A stretch of DNA of 64,000 nt from an uncultured Veillonella sp. (GCF_900545795.1 NZ_URAR01000012.1:1-64000), one strand, 5' to 3'; shown: positions 1 through 8,716, counted from the first letter of the stretch. Numbers and translations are program-made. The notes: generated by a model not told the origin, from the sequence alone.

Positions 1-716
1 TGCATCGCTGTGGCCCCTTGAACAATTAATTTTACAGGCACCGTAAATTGTGCCTTTTTAAAAGCATTAAGGAAAAATCGTACATTTTTTTCACGCCGAT
101 ATTGTCCAAAAAAGCCTAGCGTAATAGGCTCTTTATAGGTAAGGCTTGGCTCCACCTGAGTATATACAGGCTTAAATACAGGCGGTGCAATTAAATCAAT
201 ATTCGTTAAATTATCTCCACCAAAATCATCTCGTAATGTAATGATTTTTATGTGAATGTTCTTATATTTCTCACAGCGCCGCACCTGTTTAACAAATCGT
301 GCTTTTTCACGCGGGTTGATGCCATGAACTATAAAATATACAGGAACTGGTGAATCCTTTAGCTTTGTCTGCAACAAAGCCTTTAAATATCTAAATGTAG
401 AAGTAGGAATCACTACGCAATCACATTCGCCATTTTTAATTTTCTCATACGCTGAGTTAAACCATCGTCTCCGCCGTACCTCACGCTTTACTGACAAGAA
501 TAGCTTTTGAAAGCGACTGGCTCCAGCATAAGTCACCACTTCACCACCTGCTAAGTATTCAACTGGTGCTTTATAATCAATTTTAAAGGGAAAATTTTCT
601 GGCACCCAAAATACCGGTTCATGGCCTTGTGCTTTGAGTTCATTAACTAAAATGCGATCAAACTCAACCTCATGGCCAGCAGGCATTATGATACTCTCTA
701 AAATAGCAACTCTCAT
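1..716 (-). CDS. Glycosyltransferase, GT4-like (3' end outside window)
   Basis: An open frame starts at an ATG at 714-716 and runs off the left edge, so only about 238 N-terminal residues are visible. The protein opens with MRVAILESIIMPAGHEVEFD, as in the N-terminal Rossmann half of GT-B glycosyltransferases. A GxFGQYRREKNVRFFLNAF-like stretch near the edge resembles the start of the nucleotide-sugar-binding half of GT4 enzymes. It probably transfers a sugar in the cytoplasm during LPS or surface glycan synthesis, which fits the GT2 gene next to it. Donor and acceptor cannot be read from the sequence. The family call is fairly safe; the role is inferred. Confidence 0.7.
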   Translation of the reverse strand, partial: MRVAILESIIMPAGHEVEFDRILVNELKAQGHEPVFWVPENFPFKIDYKAPVEYLAGGEVVTYAGASRFQKLFLSVKREVRRRRWFNSAYEKIKNGECDCVVIPTSTFRYLKALLQTKLKDSPVPVYFIVHGINPREKARFVKQVRRCEKYKNIHIKIITLRDDFGGDNLTNIDLIAPPVFKPVYTQVEPSLTYKEPITLGFFGQYRREKNVRFFLNAFKKAQFTVPVKLIVQGATAM

Positions 717-851
717 TCCATACTCCCTAATAATCTTACAACTAATTTCACGCGCTCATCTAGCTTTCAAAATTTAAACCTACCTAAGCTATAAAGCCCT
801 TAAAGTATTATATTACAGTTTCCCCTTGAAATATTATAGTCCCCTGGAACC

Positions 852-903
852 ATAGAACCTTATATTACAGTTCACCGATAGAACCTTATATTACAGTTCG
901 CCA
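852..903. repeat. Two direct 26-bp tandem copies at the 3' end of a glycosyltransferase gene
   Basis: The unit atagaaccttatattacagt plus six more bases occurs at 852-877 and 878-903. The copies differ only in their last few bases. A third, more degenerate copy of the ttatattacagtt core lies near 808-821. The second copy contains the stop codon of the neighbouring GT2 gene, so the duplication repeats the end of that coding region. Confidence 0.75.
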
Positions 904-1649
904 TTAGACTTATTTAGATAATATAACTTCACATACTTATTCATAGTATAGAAATAATGGTTTGACGCCAAAATCCAGCCCATTTTTCCATCTAAAAAGC
1001 CTTTGTTTAAGATATATACTTTAACGAATGCCCATAGAGGTCTAAATAAAATATCTTTAGCGAAGCTACAGCGCTTGCCACGAGCCACATATTGTTTAGC
1101 GGATAAGGTCGTATACTTATTGAATTTATTAAAATACTGTTCCCAGTTTTGATACGTATAATGGTATAAAGCGCCTGGCAAACGCTCTACTGGATAGGGA
1201 TGAATCACCTTCTCATGAACTAAGCCTTCCACATACGTATTAGCTTTAGGCATAAGACGGCACACCAAATCAGGGCGAAGCACACCATGAGTCGCCACAT
1301 TATGTTTAAATTGATTATGTCGTTGTATCTCATAGGCAACAGGCTTATTCTGAATCACGGCTTGTTCAATTGCCTTAGCGAGTTCAGGACTGCAATGTTC
1401 ATCCGCATCAATCAAGAAAATCCAATCACATGAGGCCTGCTCTATGGCAAAGGTTTTCTGCGCGCCCCAATCGCCATTCATGGAGCGGCTAATCACGGTA
1501 GCGCCTAATCCTTCCGCTAGTTTTTGAGTTTGATCTGTACTGCCATCATCTACAACAATGATTTCCTTTGCAAATGAACAGCTTTTAATACAAGTCTCTA
1601 TATTCTTCTCTTCATTTCTTGTCAAAATAAGAACACTAACATCTACCAT
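891..1649 (-). CDS. Family 2 glycosyltransferase (WaaE/KdtX-like)
   Basis: This 252-residue protein has the GT-A fold signature of GT2 enzymes: SVLILTRNEEKNIETCIKS at the N terminus, VVDDGSTDQT around residues 33-42 for nucleotide-sugar binding, and a DADEH metal-binding motif near residue 81. Size and pattern match WaaE/KdtX-type transferases that add a sugar to the LPS inner core, and an LPS role fits an organism with an outer membrane. No membrane helix is evident, so it probably acts at the inner face of the cytoplasmic membrane. It is read in the same direction as the truncated glycosyltransferase downstream. The acceptor is not determinable; the GT2 call is firm. Confidence 0.85.
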   Translation of the reverse strand: MVDVSVLILTRNEEKNIETCIKSCSFAKEIIVVDDGSTDQTQKLAEGLGATVISRSMNGDWGAQKTFAIEQASCDWIFLIDADEHCSPELAKAIEQAVIQNKPVAYEIQRHNQFKHNVATHGVLRPDLVCRLMPKANTYVEGLVHEKVIHPYPVERLPGALYHYTYQNWEQYFNKFNKYTTLSAKQYVARGKRCSFAKDILFRPLWAFVKVYILNKGFLDGKMGWILASNHYFYTMNKYVKLYYLNKSNGEL

Positions 1650-1804
1650 AGCTCTATCCTTCGTGATGAGTACAACTGCAAACTATTAAAATTGCTATAA
1701 AATACTATTTAAACTTACTGTTTAATATAACTGCTTTAACATTCTTAACACATTATAGCACAAAAGCACCTACTATAGGCATGACAAAGGTGGGATTGAC
1801 ATAA

Positions 1805-1836
1805 AAAAGCAGTAAGTTTTTCAACTTACTGCTTTT
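1805..1836 (-). terminator. Intrinsic terminator after the GH2-like gene
   Basis: A perfect 14-bp stem (aaaagcagtaagtt paired with its complement at 1823-1836) closes a 4-base loop. It lies 37 bases past the stop of the GH2-like gene and is T-rich on the minus strand. It separates that gene from the glycosyltransferases. Confidence 0.85.
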
Positions 1837-1872
1837 TATATTCCTTAGACTACCCTAAAAGTCTAATTTATC

Positions 1873-3543
1873 TTAACTGTTCCAGCCCTCTTTTAATGTA
1901 TCATTTAATGCACTATCGCTAATTTGCAAAAACTCACCTTGTGCATTAGGCATAGTATGAAGCATAAATAGCAAGGCTTTTAATTTATCAGCCTGCTCTT
2001 TATACACTGCATAGGAATTTTGATCAGTACACACCTCTGTGTTCAAGAAAACAGCTATTGCTTTCTCTGGATGTTTTGCTTCCCAATCGACTAATTCCTT
2101 ATAAATCTGACTTTGCAACAATTCAGCCGGACGTTGCCAGTCATTGGCCCAACGAGTAAGAATAATCATAGCATAGGCATTTAATGTATTGAGCCACATC
2201 GTATTCATTACATGACTGACAGTGATACTCATAGGACGCCCTTCCCAATCAGCTTCCTTAGCTGTATCAACTAGTGCTTGGTAGTATGCTTCATCATCTT
2301 TTAACGTCGTCACTGGATTATATAGTAAAGACCAAGTAATAATGGATGGATGATTTTTATCGCGACGAATTAAGTCTTGAATCGTTTCCTTATGTGCTTC
2401 TAATAGTCTGGACTTTATGTCAATCTTATTAAAATTAGCATCCCCTGGTTTTAAATCCTTTGACAGCAAGCCTGCACCTGGGATTTCACCAATTACTAAA
2501 AGCCCACATTCATCGGCCATAGCCAAGACTTGAGGACTCAAAGGTCTGGCACCACTGTAAATACAATTGCCGCCCAGGCTCAATATTTGTAGCATGCGCT
2601 GCTTAATCTGCGCCGGTGACATAACTAAGGTATCGCCATGAGCCTTAGACCACAACAAGCCTTTTAAACGAGTCATTTCACCATTTAACTTAAAGTTCCC
2701 TCCGTCCACTTCAACAGTGCGAATGCCTACTTTAAAGCTATAGGAATCATGTTGCTTCCCTAAACGGCTCACTTCTAATTCCAAGTTATATAAATAGCCA
2801 TGACCAATGCTCCAAATTTGAGGATTATCGATAACAAGCTTCGCATTGCCACCTACACCAGTAGCGATGATGCGACCATCACGAGTGCGCAATGTTGCTG
2901 TTACCAAGCAATTCCCCTGCACATGAGCCATGTATTGAAGCACTGCTTGCTCCTTAGTAATAGATACGGTCTGCACCATCACATCCGTTAGGCGTGTAGT
3001 TGGCACCGTATATAAGCTAACGCCCCCATATATGCCAGTAGGGACGGAAAAATTAAAATGAGGCTGATTCACACGCTGCCCTTTAGGCGATGTAATCACT
3101 TGCCCCGCCGGTAATGCATAGGGTGATAATTCATTATTAACTTTTACAACAATGCGATTGTCTTCGCCATACCGAAGTTGGCGCGTTACATTTAACGATG
3201 AGGAAGTATAAATCCCCTCATGACGTCCCGCTTCAATGCCATTTACATAGACAACAGCGCGGTTGCCAATTCGATCAAAGCGCAAAAACACATCTGAACC
3301 AAGCCAGCGCTTAGGTATAAATACTTGCCGCTCATACCACATGGTGCCACAATAGGCACGTTCTTCGGGCAACACAAAGACATCCTGTAACGCTGCGGGA
3401 ACAGGTACTGAAATGTCGCGGGCTACTCCAGATTCATAGCTCTTATCCTTTGCAGGATCAAAGGCAAAAAACCATTGGCCATTTAAATCTAAGCAGTCAC
3501 GAAATGCATTGTCTACTGGCTGTAATAACTCCATAGTACTCAT
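1873..3543 (-). CDS. Glycoside hydrolase family 2-like protein, probably catalytically altered
   Basis: The 556 residues follow the GH2 plan. An N-terminal sugar-binding jelly roll (about 1-180) contains GTMWYERQVFIP and FDRIGNRAVVYVNG, then comes an immunoglobulin-like domain and a TIM barrel from about residue 285. The GH2 signature is present as NHPSIITWSLLYNP, but the usual NHPSxxxWSxxNE has lost its acid/base glutamate: the NE dyad reads YN. A glutamate in NTEVCTDQN could be the remaining nucleophile. There is no signal peptide, so it should be cytoplasmic. Beta-glucuronidase and beta-galactosidase are the nearest familiar relatives. Veillonella is largely asaccharolytic, which makes a lost or altered activity plausible. 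Its own promoter and terminator flank it. Confidence 0.8.
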   Translation of the reverse strand: MSTMELLQPVDNAFRDCLDLNGQWFFAFDPAKDKSYESGVARDISVPVPAALQDVFVLPEERAYCGTMWYERQVFIPKRWLGSDVFLRFDRIGNRAVVYVNGIEAGRHEGIYTSSSLNVTRQLRYGEDNRIVVKVNNELSPYALPAGQVITSPKGQRVNQPHFNFSVPTGIYGGVSLYTVPTTRLTDVMVQTVSITKEQAVLQYMAHVQGNCLVTATLRTRDGRIIATGVGGNAKLVIDNPQIWSIGHGYLYNLELEVSRLGKQHDSYSFKVGIRTVEVDGGNFKLNGEMTRLKGLLWSKAHGDTLVMSPAQIKQRMLQILSLGGNCIYSGARPLSPQVLAMADECGLLVIGEIPGAGLLSKDLKPGDANFNKIDIKSRLLEAHKETIQDLIRRDKNHPSIITWSLLYNPVTTLKDDEAYYQALVDTAKEADWEGRPMSITVSHVMNTMWLNTLNAYAMIILTRWANDWQRPAELLQSQIYKELVDWEAKHPEKAIAVFLNTEVCTDQNSYAVYKEQADKLKALLFMLHTMPNAQGEFLQISDSALNDTLKEGWNS

Positions 3544-3574
3544 TAATGACTCCTCCTATGCTTTCTTATCTAAG

Positions 3575-3602
3575 TATATACTATATATGCACTCATAGAC
3601 AA
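3575..3602 (-). promoter_or_regulatory. Predicted sigma-A promoter of the GH2-like gene
   Basis: Read on the minus strand, TTGTCT (3597-3602) and TATATA (3575-3580) are separated by 16 bases. A TATACT hexamer two bases further is an alternative -10. A GGAGGAG ribosome binding site lies just upstream of the ATG at 3541-3543. Confidence 0.5.
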
Positions 3603-3651
3603 TTAATTTATCACTAAATTTAAGTGTTTTCTTTAAAATCTTATATCAAAA

Positions 3652-3680
3652 TTGTATAATTAACCATTTTGTTCTATGAT
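3652..3680 (+). promoter_or_regulatory. Predicted sigma-A promoter of the HAD phosphatase gene
   Basis: TTGTAT (3652-3657) and TATGAT (3675-3680) are spaced by 17 bases on the plus strand, giving a leader of about 70 bases. It is divergent from the promoter of the GH2-like gene. Confidence 0.5.
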
Positions 3681-3757
3681 AAAATATAAGTATATATTAC
3701 ATACCTTACTTATACATTCAATTACAAAGCATTATATAAATAACTGAGGAGAGTCCT

Positions 3758-4438
3758 ATGAGTAAAATTACTGAAAACACCCGCTACAATACAGTTATCT
3801 TCGATTGCGATGGCACCTTATTAAACACACTTGACGATTTAGCTGATACGATGAATCATGTTCTAGCACTGTATCAGCATCCTACACGTACTCTTGATGA
3901 AATTCGCAGCTTCGTAGGCAATGGCCTAGGCAAATTAATTGAGCGCAGCGTCCCTGCTGATACATCAACTGAGACTCAAACCGCTATGCTCGCTGATTTT
4001 AAATCCTATTACGCTGAGCATTGGCAAGATAAAACTGCACCGTATGAAGGTATTTATGAACTCCTAGACAGTTTAAAAGAACGGGGCTATAAAATAGCAG
4101 TTGTGTCCAATAAAATCCAAGAAGGCGTGACGGCCTTGAACGAACAATATTTTAAAGGCTATTTTCCCGTAGGCATTGGTGAACGACCTGGTCTTGCGCG
4201 CAAGCCAGAACCAGATATGGTGTATGCAGCCTTAGATGAACTCAATAGTAATAAAACGCAGGCTGTATATGTAGGAGATTCTGAAGTCGATTTAGCTACA
4301 GCACGCAATTCAAAATTACTCCCTATAGCTGTTACTTGGGGCTTTAGAGGCGAAGTATTCTTACTCAACCAAGGGGCTGAACACATTGCACGAAAACCTA
4401 GTGATGTGCTAAGCATATTAGAAGAGTTAAACAAATAG
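3758..4438 (+). CDS. HAD-superfamily phosphatase, phosphoglycolate phosphatase-like
   Basis: This 226-residue protein carries all four HAD motifs: FDCDGTLLNT (motif I, aspartate nucleophile, near residue 15), VVSNK (motif II), RKPEPDM (motif III lysine) and YVGDSEVDL (motif IV). The helical cap sits between motifs I and II, as in subclass C1 enzymes of the Gph/PpaX group. These hydrolyse small phosphorylated metabolites such as phosphoglycolate in the cytosol. A GAGGAGA ribosome binding site precedes the ATG. It is the only convincing plus-strand gene in the window and ends in a terminator shared with the convergent gene. Fold and chemistry are secure; the substrate is inferred. Confidence 0.9.
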   Translation: MSKITENTRYNTVIFDCDGTLLNTLDDLADTMNHVLALYQHPTRTLDEIRSFVGNGLGKLIERSVPADTSTETQTAMLADFKSYYAEHWQDKTAPYEGIYELLDSLKERGYKIAVVSNKIQEGVTALNEQYFKGYFPVGIGERPGLARKPEPDMVYAALDELNSNKTQAVYVGDSEVDLATARNSKLLPIAVTWGFRGEVFLLNQGAEHIARKPSDVLSILEELNK

Positions 4439-4532
4439 CCCCCCCTTGTTCTGAATCTCAATTAAATTACATAGTCCACTCTTTCGGAATCTCAACTAAA
4501 TACATCGGACACTCGGTCTGAATTTCAAAAGA

Positions 4533-4566
4533 AAAAGCTGTAATACCATGAGGTATTACAGCTTTT
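4533..4566. terminator. Bidirectional intrinsic terminator
   Basis: A perfect 15-bp stem (4533-4547 with 4552-4566) closes a 4-base loop, with A/T runs on both sides. It lies between the convergent HAD phosphatase and the small cysteine-rich gene and can serve both. The 90 bases before it hold degenerate repeats of an aatctcaa(t/c)taaat-type motif. Confidence 0.85.
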
Positions 4567-4576
4567 CTATTACCAT

Positions 4577-4828
4577 TTATTCTTCACTTATAGGCGATAC
4601 TTTAGGTAAATCCCAGTCAATTTCTTCCCAATACGTCTCGGACAATTCAATGTAGTCACCTTTTTGTTTAAAGCTTCGATGTAAATACTCAAGGCCGCCA
4701 TCTACAGCAACGGTCTTACAACTACAAAGTTTTACATCATGAGTCCATGTAGACTCTAGTATATCGGCGCAGTGACAACATTGAACTTTATTAGAAACAA
4801 TTCGTTGTACCGTTATTTTTCGATTCAT
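4577..4828 (-). CDS. Small cysteine-rich protein (DUF7695-like)
   Basis: The product is 83 residues, with CCHCADILES near residues 17-26 and CSCKTVAVDGGLEYLHR after it. The CxxC...CxC spacing suggests a small zinc ribbon. The VDGGL(D/E)Y(L/I)RR stretch recalls a family of short uncharacterised proteins (DUF7695) found in bacteria and phages; this match is from memory. It starts 16 bases after the stop of the PepT-like peptidase, so the two are probably co-transcribed and end at the terminator at 4533-4566. No function can be assigned. Confidence 0.65.
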   Translation of the reverse strand: MNRKITVQRIVSNKVQCCHCADILESTWTHDVKLCSCKTVAVDGGLEYLHRSFKQKGDYIELSETYWEEIDWDLPKVSPISEE

Positions 4829-4844
4829 TGTAATCCCTTAATAC

Positions 4845-5972
4845 TTACGCTTTCAGCTTAGCCGCTTCTTTAATGAGCTCCACAGCCAAACGCGCTGTAT
4901 CATATAAATCTTTTTCTGGGATATATTCTTCCTTAGAATGAGGATTGCGAATTCCCACGCCAAGCACTACGCTTGGTACACCATAGGCATTAAAGAAGCA
5001 AGCATCGCTACCGCCACCACCTTCAGTGATATTAATAGGGAATTCTAAATTTTCACAAGCACGCTTTGCCAATTGTACAGTCTCATGATCTTCGGCCACT
5101 TTAAATGGCGAATAATTTTTAATTACCGTTACCTCTGCAGTGGCGCCCATTTCACGAGCAACTAACTCAAAAGTGCGCACCGCATTGTCAGTAAGCTCTG
5201 TTAATTTTTCCTTATCGCGGCTTCTCGTTTCCATTACAATAGTCGCTTCTTCTGGCACTACATTCGTTTCTCGTCCACCATGAATAATGCCAATGTTAGC
5301 CGTTGTTTCTTCATCAATACGACCTTGAGGTAATTTAGTAATAATATTCGCTGCTACAACAATAGCGCTAATGCCCTTCTCTGGGGAATTACCAGCATGG
5401 GCAGATTTACCAATAATGCGCGCTTCAATGCGGTTCTTCCCTGGCGCTTTACGCACAATGCGGCCTGGAGAGTTAATCGTATCAAAGACAAAGCCATACT
5501 GAGCCTTTAATAAAGAAGAGTTCATTACACGAGAGCCATTAACGCCCCCTTCTTCTGCAATATTGAAGACAATCTGTAAATCTCCATGAGGAATTTTTTG
5601 CTCATCAATCGTGCGCAATGCTTCTAAAATAGTGGCAATACCTACCTTATCATCAGCCCCTAGTACAGTAGTCCCATCGGACGTGATAAGGCCATCTTTT
5701 AATTGAGGCTTTACATCCTTACAAGGCTGCACATTGTCCATATGAGCCGTTAACATAATCATAGGCGCCTCAGGAATAGTGCCCTTGCGAGTAGCTACTA
5801 GATTTCCAGCTGTACCACCTAATTTAGTACCACCATCATCTTCCACTACAGTAAAACCTAAACCTTCTAAACGCTTAGTAAGTAAATCGGCAATCTCACG
5901 CTCGCCTAATGTTGGCGTGTACATTCTTAATAACTCAAAAAACTCATCAAGTAAACGCTTTTCTTGGATCAT
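4845..5972 (-). CDS. M20-family metallopeptidase, PepT-like
   Basis: This 375-residue protein has the di-zinc M20 pattern. Metal ligands sit in TAHMDNVQP, in GADDKVGIAT (bridging aspartate) and in IAEEGGVNGSR (catalytic glutamate and ligand), with a final ligand in NPHSKEEYIP. The dimerisation domain lies between (about 180-290). The family comprises cytosolic tripeptidase-like enzymes that release N-terminal amino acids. The start is supported by a GGGAGG ribosome binding site upstream. Peptide use suits an organism that lives on lactate and amino acids. The exact substrate is not known; a tripeptidase or other aminoacylase are both possible. Confidence 0.88.
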   Translation of the reverse strand: MIQEKRLLDEFFELLRMYTPTLGEREIADLLTKRLEGLGFTVVEDDGGTKLGGTAGNLVATRKGTIPEAPMIMLTAHMDNVQPCKDVKPQLKDGLITSDGTTVLGADDKVGIATILEALRTIDEQKIPHGDLQIVFNIAEEGGVNGSRVMNSSLLKAQYGFVFDTINSPGRIVRKAPGKNRIEARIIGKSAHAGNSPEKGISAIVVAANIITKLPQGRIDEETTANIGIIHGGRETNVVPEEATIVMETRSRDKEKLTELTDNAVRTFELVAREMGATAEVTVIKNYSPFKVAEDHETVQLAKRACENLEFPINITEGGGGSDACFFNAYGVPSVVLGVGIRNPHSKEEYIPEKDLYDTARLAVELIKEAAKLKA

Positions 5973-6290
5973 AATGGCCTCCCTTTTCTAATTAATTTAC
6001 ATTCTACAAATTATTCGAAAATTAAACATACCTTTATACAATACATTTCGCTTTGATGAGCCTATTTTCCTTCTTTTTAAAATAAAAAGAGCAACTATTA
6101 AAGTTGCTCTTTATCCCCATACCCACCCTACATATATAATCAATGATTGGTATTATCCTTGTTTAATTTGTAAGCATAACCTGTAAGTTGTATGGGCAAA
6201 AATTGTAAATCGTGCCGCGCCCCACAGCTGGAGTCAACATAGACAGGGTATCATTCGCCTTATATATGCACCTTAACAATCTATTGAATT
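5973..6290. other. Gene-free gap with terminator and possible gene remnant
   Basis: The gap holds the terminator at 6086-6112 and, from about 6150 to 6270, a GC-richer patch unlike the AT-rich surroundings. On the minus strand this patch has a short open frame reading VDSSCGARHDLQFLPIQL and ending in a stop. There is no start codon or ribosome binding site. It may be the tail of a lost gene. Nothing else is recognisable. Confidence 0.35.
6086..6112 (-). terminator. Intrinsic terminator downstream of the DIP1984-like gene
   Basis: Stem aaagagcaact (6086-6096) pairs perfectly with 6102-6112 around a 5-base loop, followed by T residues on the minus strand. The same AAAGAGCA stem base recurs in the terminators at 11413-11445 and 12800-12824. 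Confidence 0.8.
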
Positions 6291-6767
6291 TTATATTTCG
6301 CTATATTCGACATACCAATTCGTCTTTTGAATCAATCGGTCTAATTCTCGTGCTTCTTTAGCGTATTTATCAGCTTCTTTTTGCAATGATGATGCATCTA
6401 ATACTGGTAGCACTTTTATCTCAGACTGTCTTCCACGAACATTAGGCACACTATACCGAGCATATTCACTATATGCTGAAGAAAGTCTAAATAAATAATC
6501 TCTGCGAACCAAAGCAGCCTGTAATGTTTCAGTAGTTGCTCTATCCTTCTCATCTAGTACATAGGTAGACGCATTAATTCTCTGAATATTCGTAATCAAA
6601 CGCAACAACTCTTCACTCTTTTGATGTTTTACTTTGATAAGAATTTGTGGATCCTCTTGAGGAACCTCACCTTCTTGAATCTGTAAATTTCGTTCAATTC
6701 GGTCATGAAGATTATTTACAATCCCCAAGAGTGTACTTCGTTCCATAATAGCTTCGGCTAGTTTCAT
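6291..6767 (-). CDS. DIP1984-family protein
   Basis: The 158-residue product begins MKLAEAIMERSTLLGIVNNL, then LHDRIERNLQIQEGEVPQEDP. This is the typical pattern of the DIP1984 family (related to septicolysin): long amphipathic helices with a conserved QEGE.P.EDP loop, followed by a helical hairpin with INRTN-like residues (here INAST). The family has no established function. It starts 16 bases after the stop of the 428-residue HTH/coiled-coil protein, so the two likely share a transcript ending at 6086-6112. DIP1984 proteins often sit in accessory or phage-like regions, which fits here. The family call is from pattern recognition. Confidence 0.75.
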   Translation of the reverse strand: MKLAEAIMERSTLLGIVNNLHDRIERNLQIQEGEVPQEDPQILIKVKHQKSEELLRLITNIQRINASTYVLDEKDRATTETLQAALVRRDYLFRLSSAYSEYARYSVPNVRGRQSEIKVLPVLDASSLQKEADKYAKEARELDRLIQKTNWYVEYSEI

Positions 6768-6783
6768 TTATGTCACCTGCTTT

Positions 6784-8070
6784 TTATAAATATCTTTTTG
6801 CTTCTAGAGCTTCTTGCTTATCCTTTGCGGAAGCCTTATGATTTCGCTCTCCCAACAATTCATCAGGCTTCGAAACCAAAGGGTCAATCCAATCGGCCTT
6901 AGCTAATATCCAAGATATTAGATTATCATCCTTGGACTGTGTCGCTAAAATATTTGCATATGTTCTTATATCTTGAGCTAGTTTATAATCCTCAATTGTA
7001 TTCAGCAAGGCTCTTGTCTTACCTTTTTCTTTATTAATACGCTCTATTAATAATTCTTTTCTTTTTTCCTCTTCTAACCACAATCGATGCTTTTCTTCTC
7101 TAGCTTCTCGTTCTTCTTTAACGACCCTATATTCTTCATAAATTGAAGCTATAATTTCTGGCATCAAATTCTCAAGTTTTTTATCTTCTCCATCTTTTAT
7201 AAATTTTCGTTGACTAAATTTTATACGAAATATCCCAGTTGGCACTTTATCATATTTTCTAATTTGTGGTTTTACTGCCCATTTATTATTTTTTACTGCA
7301 TCTTCATATATGATTAAATCCCGTGCTTCTTTCTTTGTAATTTCATGAGGCACCTGATTTAACTTTTCAACAATATCAAATCGAACTTCATCTCCCCCAA
7401 ATTTAAGTGTACAATTTTCAGTAACTTCAACACCTAATAACTCAAAGGTTTTAAATATAATATCTAGCAAAGAGTATAGTCTTGGCAAGCTACTTTTTGA
7501 AACATCCATAGCAAATCGTGGTTCATTTATATATTCCCTAGTACTGTAATCATAATAATTTCTACGATCTTGACGCGCTCTATTTAACCATCTCTCAATA
7601 CTATTCTTTAATTTCACTACACGATTATGTAATCGCCCCGTTTTAGATATATCTACTGAAAAAGCAATCTTTTCAATTTTTCTTATCTCTTCTGCAGATA
7701 AAAAAAGTAAACGTTCTTTGAATCTTTCGTGCTCATAAACTCTAATATCATTATCAGTCAAACCATTTTTATCCAAGCCGGAATTCAATGACTTTACTTC
7801 AGTTGTTCTATTAAATTTACGTTTTTCTAAAATAACAACTTCTTCTTTGGCAAAATATTCTAATGTAGGCTTTAAATCTGATACGTCTTGACCAGAGTGT
7901 AACTTTCCCCAATATACGTTATCTGGTTTTGGTATATGGTAGTATTCACAAATCTGTTTTAACTCTTTTATAGAAGTATTATATTTATTTGCTACTCTAG
8001 TTATACCAAGTTCCCATAAATCATTATAAAGAGTCTGCCGCGATACTTTTATACTATCATTCCAACTCAT
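6784..8070 (-). CDS. Uncharacterised protein with N-terminal HTH-like region and coiled coil
   Basis: I do not recognise a named function for this 428-residue protein. The first 60 residues (VSRQTLYNDLWELGITRVAN, then KELKQICEYYHIPKPDNVYW) match a recurrent N-terminal module in bacterial hypothetical proteins and look like a helix-turn-helix. Residues about 300-380 are strongly charged, with VVKEEREAREEKHRLWLEEE followed by more Lys/Glu heptads, predicting a long coiled coil. The C terminus contains SWILAKADWIDPLVSKPDEL. It is AT-rich, has no membrane segment and pairs with the DIP1984-like gene 16 bases downstream. A DNA-binding role in an accessory element is a guess. Confidence 0.6.
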   Translation of the reverse strand: MSWNDSIKVSRQTLYNDLWELGITRVANKYNTSIKELKQICEYYHIPKPDNVYWGKLHSGQDVSDLKPTLEYFAKEEVVILEKRKFNRTTEVKSLNSGLDKNGLTDNDIRVYEHERFKERLLFLSAEEIRKIEKIAFSVDISKTGRLHNRVVKLKNSIERWLNRARQDRRNYYDYSTREYINEPRFAMDVSKSSLPRLYSLLDIIFKTFELLGVEVTENCTLKFGGDEVRFDIVEKLNQVPHEITKKEARDLIIYEDAVKNNKWAVKPQIRKYDKVPTGIFRIKFSQRKFIKDGEDKKLENLMPEIIASIYEEYRVVKEEREAREEKHRLWLEEEKRKELLIERINKEKGKTRALLNTIEDYKLAQDIRTYANILATQSKDDNLISWILAKADWIDPLVSKPDELLGERNHKASAKDKQEALEAKRYL

Positions 8071-8154
8071 CTTTCATCGCCTCTTTTAGATTAATAGACA
8101 ATTTTTTACTGTCACACGAATATTTCCCTAGCGAAAACCCATATTCAAAAAGCT

Positions 8155-8499
8155 CTAAATCTTTTGTTCTGAGTTTTCGCTTAATATAAAAAGCAGCTCT
8201 TGCCTTAACTTACCAAATTCTTCTACCATTGTATTTAAACTTCTTTCTATATTTTCTACATGTACTTCTGAAATTGTCCCATGCTTATAGGCAATCAATC
8301 TATCTGGAACAATATGATATGACCAACTTTCACTAAATCTACTATCTCGTTCTTCATTATGGATAGCAAAACCTATAGGAAGCAAATTATTACGCATTCC
8401 TACCCCTACAGCTAGATGTGATATACCTAAATAATCACCAGCAATTTTCAAAGTGACCTTCTTACAATTTCTAATATCTTCATCTGTATATTTAGCCAT
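8155..8499 (-). CDS. Phage-type small DNA-binding protein (excisionase/regulator-like)
   Basis: The likely start is the ATG at 8497-8499, preceded by a GGGGGG run that can act as ribosome binding site; this gives 114 residues. Residues about 15-40 (TLKIAGDYLGISHLAVGVGM) resemble the helix-turn-helix of short phage and ICE proteins that read YLGIS...V...L..G..PFGxA. It is followed by WSYHIVPDRLIAYKHG, which fits the W.Y.I.P.RLI.Y pattern of the same proteins. The C terminus is a short coiled coil. An in-frame ATG seven codons upstream is less likely, as it lacks a ribosome binding site. Function is inferred, and the gene hints at a degraded mobile element here. Confidence 0.6.
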   Translation of the reverse strand: MAKYTDEDIRNCKKVTLKIAGDYLGISHLAVGVGMRNNLLPIGFAIHNEERDSRFSESWSYHIVPDRLIAYKHGTISEVHVENIERSLNTMVEEFGKLRQELLFILSENSEQKI

Positions 8500-8716
8500 A
8501 ATGCCCCCCCTACGTAACATCCTAATATTCTACTAAATACTTCTTTGCATACAATAAAAGTTTAATTTCTCACACTCTATATATTCTATTATTTACTTAA
8601 GAAATCCTTTAGTACATTATTAACTTATTAGCCTTTATTATTTTTAACCTCACCACTCAGCAAGTAAATAATCTATATATTTCAAACCAGTATACAAAAC
8701 ACTATAAAACATATTA

